Below, one piece after another: positions 5,558 through 11,870 of a stretch of DNA of 11,870 nt. Numbering within the stretch: the stretch's first letter is position 1; every line of letters starts with the position of its first letter. The notes below the pieces were generated by a model. It ran no database searches and was not told where the DNA came from. It saw only the letters and a program-made list of their open reading frames with translations. This stretch comes from Anaerolineaceae bacterium UBA1415 (lineage in GTDB: Bacteria > Chloroflexota > Anaerolineae > Anaerolineales > Anaerolineaceae). Made by a program: the position numbers and the translations under genes. The stretch is taken from positions 1-11,870 of the forward strand of contig DBPR01000028.1 of assembly GCA_002305635.1 (NCBI GenBank). The letters run 5' to 3'.

Positions 5558-6856
5558 CTACAAACCGCTGTTGCCTTCAGACAATTGAACGGGATTCTTC
5601 TTCAACGGGCGTTGGAACCAGAAATAATACATCGCGATGGCAACGGAATAGAGCAGGATCGTCAGCATGAAGGGCGGGCCAAAACCATGGCGCACCTGCA
5701 GGTAACCGCTGATGGTCGGGCTAAGCGCCCAGCCAAAATTCCAGGCCATGCTGGTCAGGCTGGCCAGCATCCCCCGCGATTCGGGATCGACCTGCTCCAT
5801 TACGAAGGTTGAGTAAATCGGGCTGCTCATGTTCATCAGCATCGTGCGCATATAATAGGCGACCAAAACGATCCCGAACCAGGGGGAAAAGCCCAGTAAG
5901 ACCAGGAATGGAATCGAAAGGGCTTGCGAGACAACCACAACTTCGATCTTGCCAAAGCGTTCTGCCAGGGCTGGCGCGATGATCAGCCCGATCCCCATCG
6001 CCAGGCTACCCCAGGCAAAATAGGTGCCGATGGAAGTATCGCTCTGGTGGTGTACTGTTCGGAAAAAGACATTCATGAAAGGCATGATCAGACCAGCGCC
6101 GACCGATGTGATCAGGGACGGCAGGATCAGCTTCTCGAATTTGCCGGGGTTTTTGCGGATAAAGCTAAGCGGGGCAAAAAGAGACCCACGGGCACCCTCG
6201 TTGGTTTTGTTGACGACCAGCAGCATGGGCACAACACTCAATAGTCCCGAAAGGCCGACCGTCCATAAAGAGAGCGAATAGGCCTGGGTATCCATGGCGC
6301 CGATGGCCAAACGCAGGGCGAACCAGGTTGGCAGGTAGCCGCCGATCCACTGCCCGATCGAAACCGCGGTCATGCGCATGCCTGAAGACAAGCTGAAAAG
6401 ATAAGTACGCTCTTCTTCGTGGCTGTTATCCATTAAAAAGGGGCCCATGGCGACACCACCCAGCGATTGGGCGATCCCCTGCAAAATGTTCATGGCCAGG
6501 AACATGATATTGCCAGGGAAGAGCAGCATGAAAGCCACCGAAACCGCAAAGCCCGCGTAGCTAAGGACAATCGCGTTGCGTCGACCAATGCGATTGATCA
6601 TAAAACCCATCGGCAAAGCCAGGATCAGGCTGGTCATGCTTCGGGCGGTCACCATATTGCCAAGGACGGCCTCGTTATAACCCAGACTGAGGACATAAAA
6701 ATTGAAAAGCAGCTGGAAGATACCGGTCGCGATGCCATAGACCGCTTCGCTCACCAGATAAAGCCGGGCGTTATGGCTAAAGGCCCTGATGCGGCTTAGA
6801 TATGTGGCAATCACAGAGGCTTTTTTTGGCGATCCTTTCGATTCTTCGTCTGCCAC
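5558..6856 (-). CDS. Major facilitator superfamily (MFS) transporter
   Basis: This 432-residue inner-membrane permease has about twelve hydrophobic helices split into two halves by a hydrophilic loop (around residues 215-230). The MFS signature between helices 2 and 3 reads GFMINRIGRRN (84-94), a variant of G-x-x-x-D-R-x-G-R-R with Asn for Asp. The substrate cannot be told; drug or small-molecule efflux is plausible given the adjacent ArsR-type regulator. The start is GTG 6856 (minus strand), with GGGGTGA 6 nt upstream lying over the last codons of the regulator gene. There is a 2-nt gap between the regulator stop and this start, so the pair is a translationally coupled operon. Its end is 9 bp from the end of the convergent M23-like gene and no terminator is visible between them. 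Confidence 0.88.
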   Translation of the reverse strand: MADEESKGSPKKASVIATYLSRIRAFSHNARLYLVSEAVYGIATGIFQLLFNFYVLSLGYNEAVLGNMVTARSMTSLILALPMGFMINRIGRRNAIVLSYAGFAVSVAFMLLFPGNIMFLAMNILQGIAQSLGGVAMGPFLMDNSHEEERTYLFSLSSGMRMTAVSIGQWIGGYLPTWFALRLAIGAMDTQAYSLSLWTVGLSGLLSVVPMLLVVNKTNEGARGSLFAPLSFIRKNPGKFEKLILPSLITSVGAGLIMPFMNVFFRTVHHQSDTSIGTYFAWGSLAMGIGLIIAPALAERFGKIEVVVVSQALSIPFLVLLGFSPWFGIVLVAYYMRTMLMNMSSPIYSTFVMEQVDPESRGMLASLTSMAWNFGWALSPTISGYLQVRHGFGPPFMLTILLYSVAIAMYYFWFQRPLKKNPVQLSEGNSGL

Positions 6857-6858
6857 GC

Positions 6859-7917
6859 TTATTCACCCCGCACAAATTGGTTTAACAGATCCTGGGTGTT
6901 GTCAAAACCTTCATAGCGGGCAGAAAACTTTCGTTCCCCGCTGGAGCTTAGAAAAACCTGAACCATCCCGGCCAGGCGAAGTTGGTTGAGATGATGATTG
7001 ACCGTTGGCGGCCGCAGGCGCAGGATCCGGGAAAGCTCGGCCGCTGTCTGGGGCTCGTGAGCGAGATATCGCAGGATCCGCAGGCGGGTAGCGTCTGCCA
7101 TGGCCTTCATCCCGCGCAGGAGCGCGTCTGGGACGATATCGCCGGGGATGATCGACATTGTGCCCGGCCGCGCGCCGAAGAGGGCGATCAGCTCCTGATC
7201 TCGCAGATAATCAAAAAACATAATGGGGGAACCCCAGAAAGTTGGCGCCAGGGTGATGGACGAGATGTGGCCCAGATCACCTATGCGCACACCGGCAGTG
7301 ATCTCTTCTAACATGGCGGGCAGGGGCCGGCTGCCGGCACGCATGCGGGCATGGGAGAGTTCTTCTTCCAGGACAGGACGGATGCGCTGCTCTTCTTCCG
7401 CGAAGAAGGTTTCAACGTAAGCTTCGATCGCGCTGATCACGCGTTCGTGGAAGGAATCGGGTTGAGACCATGCCTCATAAAAAGCATTGATCACAACTTT
7501 TGCGGATTTGCTGTCTGAAATGCCTCGCCGCTTGCTGAGGAGTTCCTTTTCTTCTGCTGTCCACTTTTTTCTCGGCGTGGTGGAGCGGAAAAGATCTTGA
7601 ATTTCCTGCGGAGTGCGGGTGTGAATGGTGAGCTCTTCGAGAAGTCTGGTCGGCGTGAGCTGTTTGATCTTCTTGAGCAGCTCGGTCGAATCCTTGGGCT
7701 TGTCCAGGCTGTGAATAAAAACCAGCGGTACCGTTGTGATCCTGGTCAGTTGTTCAAGCGTCTGACGGTGTTCGAGCGGCACACGGGAACGCACCCCGGC
7801 CGCCCAGGAGGCGCGGATGTTGAATTCCTCCGGCTCATGCAAAATACGCAGGCTGATGAAGAGGTCATAAGCAGTGCCGATATCCCAATGAATTTTAGTT
7901 CTGATCTGGTCTTCCAT
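6859..7917 (-). CDS. Large ArsR-type winged-helix transcriptional regulator
   Basis: This 352-residue protein is far longer than classic ArsR/SmtB proteins (about 100 residues). The ArsR winged helix is C-terminal, about 268-336: AMADATRLRILRYLAH, then TAAELSRILRLRPPTVNHHL (291-310) with a recognition helix around 303-317, and a wing at SSSGERKFSA. The N-terminal ~260 residues (starting near WDIGTAYDLFISLRILHEPE, 11-30) resemble an uncharacterised domain of large ArsR-like regulators, perhaps the DUF5937 type. I see no cysteine in the whole protein, so thiolate metal sensing is unlikely. It is coupled to the MFS gene 2 nt downstream, which is its likely target. The start is ATG 7917 with GGAG (minus strand, 7924-7927) 6 nt upstream. 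An 18-bp palindrome within its promoter suggests autorepression. Confidence 0.85.
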   Translation of the reverse strand: MEDQIRTKIHWDIGTAYDLFISLRILHEPEEFNIRASWAAGVRSRVPLEHRQTLEQLTRITTVPLVFIHSLDKPKDSTELLKKIKQLTPTRLLEELTIHTRTPQEIQDLFRSTTPRKKWTAEEKELLSKRRGISDSKSAKVVINAFYEAWSQPDSFHERVISAIEAYVETFFAEEEQRIRPVLEEELSHARMRAGSRPLPAMLEEITAGVRIGDLGHISSITLAPTFWGSPIMFFDYLRDQELIALFGARPGTMSIIPGDIVPDALLRGMKAMADATRLRILRYLAHEPQTAAELSRILRLRPPTVNHHLNQLRLAGMVQVFLSSSGERKFSARYEGFDNTQDLLNQFVRGE

Positions 7918-7942
7918 AACGCACTCCGAAAGATAATGCTCT

Positions 7943-7970
7943 ATTTTATTAGATAATTATCTAATGTCAA
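7943..7970 (-). promoter_or_regulatory. Promoter of the ArsR-type regulator / MFS operon
   Basis: On the minus strand a consensus -35, TTGACA (7965-7970), is separated by 16 bp from the -10 TAAAAT (7943-7948), giving a start near 7935. The leader is about 18 nt and includes the GGAG ribosome binding site. The spacer is almost entirely filled by the palindrome at 7948-7965. Confidence 0.7.
7948..7965. promoter_or_regulatory. Perfect 18-bp palindromic operator (candidate ArsR-type site)
   Basis: ATTAGATAATTATCTAAT equals its own reverse complement over all 18 bases and overlaps both promoter hexamers by one base each. Known ArsR-family operators are AT-rich inverted repeats in this position. 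A third AGATAAT half-site lies at 7931-7937, exactly 20 bp from the copy at 7951-7957, close to the transcription start. Binding by the adjacent regulator is inferred from position. Confidence 0.65.
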
Positions 7971-8097
7971 GTTTTGGGTGAATCTTTCAAGACGCGATGC
8001 TTTGATTGTGATCAGGAATTGAGAAGAGCGAGCCGTATTTTTGCCTGACCTTAAGTTCACCTTCTCCCAGACATTGTGCCAGCGATTTCCGAAGGGC

Positions 8098-8119
8098 GAA
8101 TTCAGCCTTTGGTGAATTC
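8098..8119. repeat. Short inverted repeat downstream of the EamA gene
   Basis: GAATTCA (8098-8104) pairs with TGAATTC (8113-8119) around an 8-nt loop that can add two more G-C pairs on the minus strand. It lies 16 nt after the end of the EamA-family gene, where a terminator would be expected, but no T-run follows. The rest of 7971-8134 shows nothing recognisable. Confidence 0.3.
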
Positions 8120-8134
8120 TGATTTCATGTTAGC

Positions 8135-9073
8135 TTAGGAAGATGCTGTTGAAGAGGGCTCTTTTTTCTGCTGTCCTTTGAGCTGCACCAACAAAACAGC
8201 CGCGAGCATGATCGCGCAGCCCAGCCACTCGCGCGGGGTGAGACGCTCGCCCAAAAAGGCCATGCCGCCAAGTGCGGCGAATACGGCCTCGAGCCCCATG
8301 ATCAGGGAGGCCAGGGCCGGGCTGACCCGTCTTTGCCCGAATACCTGTAAGGTGAAGGCGATCCCCACGGCCACGACGCCGGAATAGAGAAGGGGCAGGA
8401 TCGCGGAGGAGTTTTTGATCAGCGGCTGGCTTTCGGTGAAAAAAACTGCCACAAATCCAAACAGGGACGTGACCGCGAACTGTCCGAAGGCCAGGTAGAG
8501 ATTATCAGTCTTGCCGCTGTAATAATCCAGCGTCAGGATCTGAAAGGCCCAACAGATCGCTCCCAACAGGAGGTAGATATCACCTTTTTGCAAGCTGGCA
8601 TCCAGACCGACGGACAGAAAATAAACCCCGACCAATGCCAGTACGACGCCAAGCCAAACCCACAGGTTGACCTTTTTTCCCATAAAGATACCCAGAAGAG
8701 GTACTAAAACCAGATAAAGCGAGGTAATAAACCCCGCTTTGGCCGCCGTGGTGCTAACGATGCCGATCTGCTGAAAGGTGGTTCCCAAAAAGAGGAAAAG
8801 ACCGCAGGCAAAGCTGGGCAGAATGCTTTCGATGTAACGTTTACGGTTTTCTGCTGCGGTTTGGCCTGCGCGTCTGTAGTCTTTTAAATGAAAGATCAGC
8901 ATCGGCAGCAAGACAATGCAGCCCATCAGAAAACGTAAGGCGATGAAGGCGAAAGGCTGCATGCCATCCATGGCCTTGCGCTGGGCCACGAAACCAGTCC
9001 CCCAGATAATGGCGGTGAAAAGCAAAATCACTTCCCCGGGTATTTTCTGGAATTTTGTTTTTTCCTTGATCAT
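8135..9073 (-). CDS. EamA-family (DMT superfamily) transporter
   Basis: This 312-residue inner-membrane protein has about ten transmembrane helices arranged as two EamA repeats. The first starts at IPGEVILLFTAIIWGTGFVA (11-30), the usual 'W-G' helix 1, and includes the typical AGFITSLYLVLVPLLGIFMG stretch. The second starts at GDIYLLLGAICWAFQILTLD (164-183) and ends with PALASLIMGLEAVFAALGGM and FLGERLTPREWLGCAIMLAA, the standard repeat end with its 'GE' motif. Family members are metabolite or drug exporters; the substrate here is unknown. A charged tail (KGQQKKEPSSTASS) follows. The start, ATG 9073, has no Shine-Dalgarno. TATAAT ends 7 nt upstream, suggesting a nearly leaderless mRNA. It is divergent from the amylase gene. 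Confidence 0.9.
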   Translation of the reverse strand: MIKEKTKFQKIPGEVILLFTAIIWGTGFVAQRKAMDGMQPFAFIALRFLMGCIVLLPMLIFHLKDYRRAGQTAAENRKRYIESILPSFACGLFLFLGTTFQQIGIVSTTAAKAGFITSLYLVLVPLLGIFMGKKVNLWVWLGVVLALVGVYFLSVGLDASLQKGDIYLLLGAICWAFQILTLDYYSGKTDNLYLAFGQFAVTSLFGFVAVFFTESQPLIKNSSAILPLLYSGVVAVGIAFTLQVFGQRRVSPALASLIMGLEAVFAALGGMAFLGERLTPREWLGCAIMLAAVLLVQLKGQQKKEPSSTASS

Positions 9074-9080
9074 CGCCAGG

Positions 9081-9110
9081 ATTATAGTCCCAAGTGGATC
9101 TTTTTGTGGA
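9081..9110 (-). promoter_or_regulatory. Candidate promoter of the EamA gene (possibly leaderless)
   Basis: On the minus strand a perfect TATAAT (9081-9086) is preceded, across 18 bp, by TCCACA (9105-9110, 4 of 6 matches to TTGACA). Transcription would begin at about 9074, at or next to the start codon, and no ribosome binding site is present. Confidence 0.45.
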
Positions 9111-9133
9111 GAAATCCGCGGGTTTGGTAAAAT
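9104..9133 (+). promoter_or_regulatory. Candidate promoter of the amylase gene
   Basis: TTGTGG (9104-9109) lies 18 bp before the extended -10 TGG-TAAAAT (9125-9133). The predicted start is about 9140, giving a leader of roughly 20 nt to ATG 9161. The -35 bases overlap those of the divergent EamA promoter. Confidence 0.45.
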
Positions 9134-9160
9134 GGATCAAACCTTGTGATGGAAATGACC

Positions 9161-10849
9161 ATGAAGCAAAAGAAGCCTTTATACCCTGACCACATCTTCG
9201 GAGACCTTGAGAAAGCGCCCAGAAATCTTGAGTTTCACACCCAACGATATACCGGTGTTCATCACTGGGATCGTGTTGAACTGGTTGAAACAGCTGCGGG
9301 CGTGGATCTTAGCGTTTTTGCCACCACCGAAAGCAAACTGCCCGTCCTTTCTGTTCAGATGGAATGGTCGGTTGATGATTGGAAAACGGTCAATACCGTG
9401 CAATTGGAAGAAGCAGGGCAAAAATGGGATTCGGTTAGCTGGGCCTGGCGTAAAGAGTGGAAAACCAGGCTCCGGTTGCAAGGTGAAGACCTTGTTCGAT
9501 ATCAGATATTTGCGCAGCTGGCGGACGGGCGCAGGCAATACGCGGATAATAACGTTCACGAAGCAGCGCAAGCCTCCCAATTTGCCCGCTGGATCACTTC
9601 AAAAAACAAGGTGCCAGAATGGGCAAAAGGAGCCCGGATCTATCAGATCTTTGTTGACCGTTTCAACCCCGGTGAGGGTCGCCAGTGGCTGCAAACGGAA
9701 GACCTGTGCAAGCCTTTTGGCGGAACGATCCGCGGCGTGACCGAAAAGCTGGACTATATCCAAAAGCTTGGTTTCAACACCATCTGGCTCACGCCCGTAT
9801 TTCGCAGCCCCTCGCACCATGGATATGACATCAGCGATTATTTTGAGATCGAGCCGCGCTTTGGCAGCAAAGGGGATCTGCAGTACCTGATCGATCAGGC
9901 TCATCAAAGAGGAATGCGCCTGATGCTCGATTTTGTCGCCAATCATTGCTCAAACGAGCATGAGGCTTTTATCGCGGCTCGTCAATCCAGAAAAGACCCG
10001 CACCATGACTGGTTTTACTGGAAACGCTGGCCAAAAACTTACAGGTGCTTCTACGGTGTGCCTGGAATGCCAAAACTTAATTTGCGTTTTGGCAGACCGG
10101 CACGCCAATATTTGCTTGAAGCTGCTATTTATTGGCTGGGAATGGGGGTGGATGGTTACCGCCTGGATTACGCCAATGGGCCTGACCGCGATTTCTGGGT
10201 CGACTTTCAGCGCGTTTGCCTGAAGTATAACCCGCAATGCTGGACTTTCGGGGAGGTTGTCGCGCCGGTGGAGGAACAGGCCCAGTTTTCCGGCAGCATG
10301 CACGGCACGCTCGATTTTCTGACCTGCCAGATTCTCCGAGAGACTTTTGCCTTGCGTACGCGCCCGGCAGCAGAGCTGGCCAGCTATCTGTGCGCTTCGA
10401 GGAATGGATTCCTGGCGGGCTTTAGCCGACCAGCTTTCATTGATAATCATGATATGAACCGCTTCATCTTTACCGCCGAAGAAAAGCTCGATTCCCTCCA
10501 TGCCGCTTTAAGGCTTTTGTATCTGCTGCCCGAAGCGCCGGTCGTCTATTACGGCAGTGAGATCCCCATCAGTCAAAAACGTTCCATCCACGCCAAGGGC
10601 GGCATTGGCTTCGATGAAGCCCGCGCGTCCATACCCTGGGATCGGCGGACGGAACCGCCGACCGCGGCGCTGCTGCGGGAGCTGGCTCAATTCAGACAGG
10701 AGAACAGCTGGCTGAGCCAGGCAAGCTGGGAGCTGATCTCGACTTCCAAAGATGGCAATGAGGCGCAGCTGCAGATTGAGTCGGATGGGCATGGATTGAC
10801 CGTGCGGATCGTGGTTAAAGATGCGGATTGCAGCGTGACATGGGAATAG
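9161..10849 (+). CDS. GH13 alpha-amylase family enzyme, neopullulanase-like
   Basis: This 562-residue glycoside hydrolase is expected to cleave (or rearrange) alpha-1,4 and perhaps alpha-1,6 links in maltodextrins or pullulan. A beta-rich N-terminal domain (about 1-145) recalls the CBM34-like domain of neopullulanases. The (beta/alpha)8 barrel begins at RIYQIFVDRFNP. Conserved regions are LDFVANHCS (D257, N261, H262), GVDGYRLDYA with nucleophile D336, TFGEVV with acid/base E365, and FIDNHDMNR with D431, so the catalytic triad is complete. MPKLN (303-307) is the region-V signature of the neopullulanase/cyclomaltodextrinase subfamily (GH13_20). No signal peptide is seen, so it probably acts on imported oligosaccharides in the cytoplasm. 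ATG 9161 is preferred for a GGA 7 nt upstream; in-frame starts at 9146 (GTG), 9149 and 9155 are possible. The C-terminal beta domain is short. Confidence 0.92.
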   Translation: MKQKKPLYPDHIFGDLEKAPRNLEFHTQRYTGVHHWDRVELVETAAGVDLSVFATTESKLPVLSVQMEWSVDDWKTVNTVQLEEAGQKWDSVSWAWRKEWKTRLRLQGEDLVRYQIFAQLADGRRQYADNNVHEAAQASQFARWITSKNKVPEWAKGARIYQIFVDRFNPGEGRQWLQTEDLCKPFGGTIRGVTEKLDYIQKLGFNTIWLTPVFRSPSHHGYDISDYFEIEPRFGSKGDLQYLIDQAHQRGMRLMLDFVANHCSNEHEAFIAARQSRKDPHHDWFYWKRWPKTYRCFYGVPGMPKLNLRFGRPARQYLLEAAIYWLGMGVDGYRLDYANGPDRDFWVDFQRVCLKYNPQCWTFGEVVAPVEEQAQFSGSMHGTLDFLTCQILRETFALRTRPAAELASYLCASRNGFLAGFSRPAFIDNHDMNRFIFTAEEKLDSLHAALRLLYLLPEAPVVYYGSEIPISQKRSIHAKGGIGFDEARASIPWDRRTEPPTAALLRELAQFRQENSWLSQASWELISTSKDGNEAQLQIESDGHGLTVRIVVKDADCSVTWE

Positions 10850-10956
10850 CAATGCGACCCCAAATGGCGGGATGCATCTAACTCTCGGCTGGTCAGTGAC
10901 TTCTGCCAAATTCAACCTTTAATGGGTCGGAAATGGACCCAGCTTAATGGACGTCG

Positions 10957-10991
10957 GATAGAAAGATGAACCAGAAGTTCATCTTTCTATC
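10957..10991. repeat. Perfect 15-bp inverted repeat (hairpin, 5-nt loop)
   Basis: GATAGAAAGATGAAC (10957-10971) is followed by the loop CAGAA and the exact reverse complement (10977-10991). A G-U pair could extend the base of the stem. It is about 110 nt after the amylase stop. No T-run follows on the plus strand, so it is not a standard intrinsic terminator; mRNA end protection, a small RNA or a protein site are alternatives. Confidence 0.75.
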
Positions 10992-11252
10992 TCGACCTAC
11001 GCGAGAAGCTGGAAGCTTGTAGGGTAAAACCAACAGAATTTCCCATACTCAGAACCTGGTCGGATTGAGAATGAGAGAATGACCATTCTTACAAGCTCAA
11101 TCTTAATCCCGATCTTGTCGTGCCAGTATCCAGAGGGCATCATCCATACTTAATTAATGTGCGAAATACAAAATGCTTTATCCCCTCAGGTTTCTAACCT
11201 ATTTCTAATACTTAAACCCTTACAAAAGCTGGCTTTTCCTTGGTGCAGCCCC

Positions 11253-11258
11253 TATAAT
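11253..11258 (+). promoter_or_regulatory. Candidate -10 element of dps
   Basis: A perfect TATAAT lies 40 nt before the dps start codon, predicting an mRNA start near 11265. No good -35 hexamer is present 16-18 bp upstream, as might be expected for a promoter dependent on an activator or alternative sigma factor; that reading is inference. Confidence 0.45.
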
Positions 11259-11285
11259 TCGGTTAACAATAATAAAAAAACCGAA
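11258..11285. repeat. 7-bp inverted repeat in the dps promoter/leader
   Basis: TTCGGTT (11258-11264) pairs with AACCGAA (11279-11285) around an AT-only loop except for one C. The left arm begins at the last base of the -10 and the right arm touches the Shine-Dalgarno AAAGGA (11284-11289). It could be an operator at the transcription start or, if transcribed in full, a hairpin limiting ribosome access. Confidence 0.35.
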
Positions 11286-11297
11286 AGGAATATGATC

Positions 11298-11726
11298 ATG
11301 ACCAAAAAAATAGATGTTTATCTGGCAAATCTCGCAGTCAATTTTGTGAAACTACACAACCTCCACTGGAACGTTGTTGGAAAGACCTTCAAGCAAGCTC
11401 ACGAGTATCTCGAGGAAATGTACGACGAAGTCTTCGAAAAATACGATGTGTATGCTGAATACCAAAAGATGGCTGGGGTTTATCCCAAAGCTTCCATGAA
11501 GGAATATCTTGAAATTGCGACCATCAAGGAACTGGAAAGCAGAGATTACAACCTTCAGGAAACTTTCAGGATCGTTCTCGATGATATCAATCTGATGCGC
11601 GACCTCGCCCTTGAGGTTCGCAAGGAAGCTGATGAAAACGGTGAGTTCAACCTGGTTGCCATGATGGAAGACGAAGTTGCTTCCTATAACAAGAAGATCT
11701 GGTTCATTGAGTCGATGCTTAAGTAA
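11298..11726 (+). CDS. dps: Dps-family ferritin-like DNA-protection/iron-storage protein
   Basis: This 142-residue Dps/miniferritin oxidises Fe(II), typically with hydrogen peroxide, and stores iron in a dodecameric shell. The four-helix bundle starts with YLANLAVNFVKLHNLHWNVV (8-27). The inter-subunit ferroxidase ligands are all present with canonical spacing: H23 (in LHW), H35, D50 and E54, matching H51, H63, D78 and E82 of E. coli Dps as I recall them. The N-terminus is very short, without the Lys-rich tail used by some Dps proteins to bind DNA, so iron storage may dominate. ATG 11298 is chosen because AAAGGA lies 8 nt upstream; ATG 11292 would be only 2 nt from it. It is monocistronic, with its own -10 and a terminator. 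The gene looks AT-richer than the amylase gene, hinting at a different history. Confidence 0.92.
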   Translation: MTKKIDVYLANLAVNFVKLHNLHWNVVGKTFKQAHEYLEEMYDEVFEKYDVYAEYQKMAGVYPKASMKEYLEIATIKELESRDYNLQETFRIVLDDINLMRDLALEVRKEADENGEFNLVAMMEDEVASYNKKIWFIESMLK

Positions 11727-11747
11727 GCGAACAGACAACAAACACTA

Positions 11748-11779
11748 AAAATGGGCTCTGCAATGAGTCCATTTTGCTT
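11748..11779 (+). terminator. Intrinsic terminator of dps
   Basis: AAAATGGGCTC (11748-11758) and GAGTCCATTTT (11765-11775) pair over 11 bp with a single G-U around a 6-nt loop. A T-rich tail (TTTTGCTTT) follows. It lies 22 nt after the dps stop. Confidence 0.8.
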
Positions 11780-11870
11780 TAATCAGTCAATTTCAATTAG
11801 TCAATTTTGATGTGGAATGCCGTATTTTTAATGGCGATTATTAATTTGGTTACTGTTTCACATTTCCCTA
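11780..11870. other. AT-rich right flank with a short direct repeat
   Basis: After the terminator the sequence is AT-rich with no convincing coding frame. AGTCAATTT is present twice, at 11785-11793 and 11799-11807, with a 14-bp period. No further structure is seen before the window ends. Confidence 0.4.

Larger units (their letters stand above)
10850..11297. other. Gene-free stretch rich in inverted repeats between amylase and dps
   Basis: No frame here looks like a real protein. It contains a 6-bp hairpin TGGGTC/GACCCA (10923-10941), the perfect 15-bp hairpin at 10957-10991, a 5-bp TCTCG/CGAGA hairpin (10990-11006), and a long-range pair AGCTTGTA/TACAAGCT (11014-11021 with 11090-11097). It also holds GATTGAG/CTCAATC (11063-11069 with 11096-11102) and the dps promoter and leader. 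The series of stems suggests a structured RNA or decayed repeat DNA. Confidence 0.5.

Noticed and set aside
10508..10915. Minus-strand open frame overlapping the amylase 3' end and the intergenic start
   Set aside because: Most of it is antisense to conserved amylase sequence and it resembles no family I know.
10957..10991. Intrinsic terminator for the amylase gene
   Set aside because: The hairpin is strong but is followed by ctcgacctacg, not a T-run, and it is more than 100 nt from the stop codon.
11157..11297. Upstream extension of Dps to 11157
   Set aside because: The extra ~47 residues are unlike Dps, cross the TATAAT promoter element, and bypass the strong AAAGGA site before 11298.

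Overview
The window looks like chromosomal DNA of a moderately GC-rich, non-model bacterium. The best guess is Chloroflexota, class Anaerolineae. This rests on remembered gene style rather than a marker gene: a DUF3467 protein, a bacterial translin homologue, a large ArsR-type regulator, and an M23-like surface protein of a divergent type.

Left edge (1-605): the 5' end of an ISAs1-family insertion sequence on the minus strand, with a transposase N-terminus running off the window and its outer inverted repeat ending at 180. A 147-bp MITE-like element (266-412) bounded by GC-rich inverted repeats follows, then the leader of the first operon.

Region 606-2720 (plus strand): five very tightly packed genes for SSB, a DUF3467 protein, a translin-family protein, and two small membrane proteins. 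Together the last two hold every signature of one Cas4/RecB-like PD-(D/E)XK nuclease. The N-terminal half carries the first Cys and the motif His, then a membrane helix. The C-terminal half carries a membrane helix, then D, ExK, QxxxY and three Cys. The split lies in a membrane hairpin, so both soluble halves should face the cytoplasm. This is the best candidate in the window for an undescribed nucleic-acid-processing system.

Region 2848-5548 (plus strand): a strong sigma-70-type promoter drives the small SRP RNA (2919-3015). It is followed after 18 nt by a SAM-dependent methyltransferase fused to a zinc ribbon, and then, overlapping it, by an exported or lipid-anchored LysM-like/M23-like protein.

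Region 5558-9073 (minus strand): a DMT/EamA exporter, then a regulator-transporter pair (large ArsR-type regulator and MFS permease). A perfect 18-bp palindrome sits between the -35 and -10 of the pair's promoter, which suggests autoregulation.

Region 9104-11870 (plus strand): a GH13 neopullulanase-like amylase divergent from the EamA gene, with overlapping -35 elements. A roughly 450-nt gene-free stretch full of inverted repeats follows, including a perfect 15-bp hairpin. Last is a Dps-family ferritin with a complete ferroxidase site and an intrinsic terminator.
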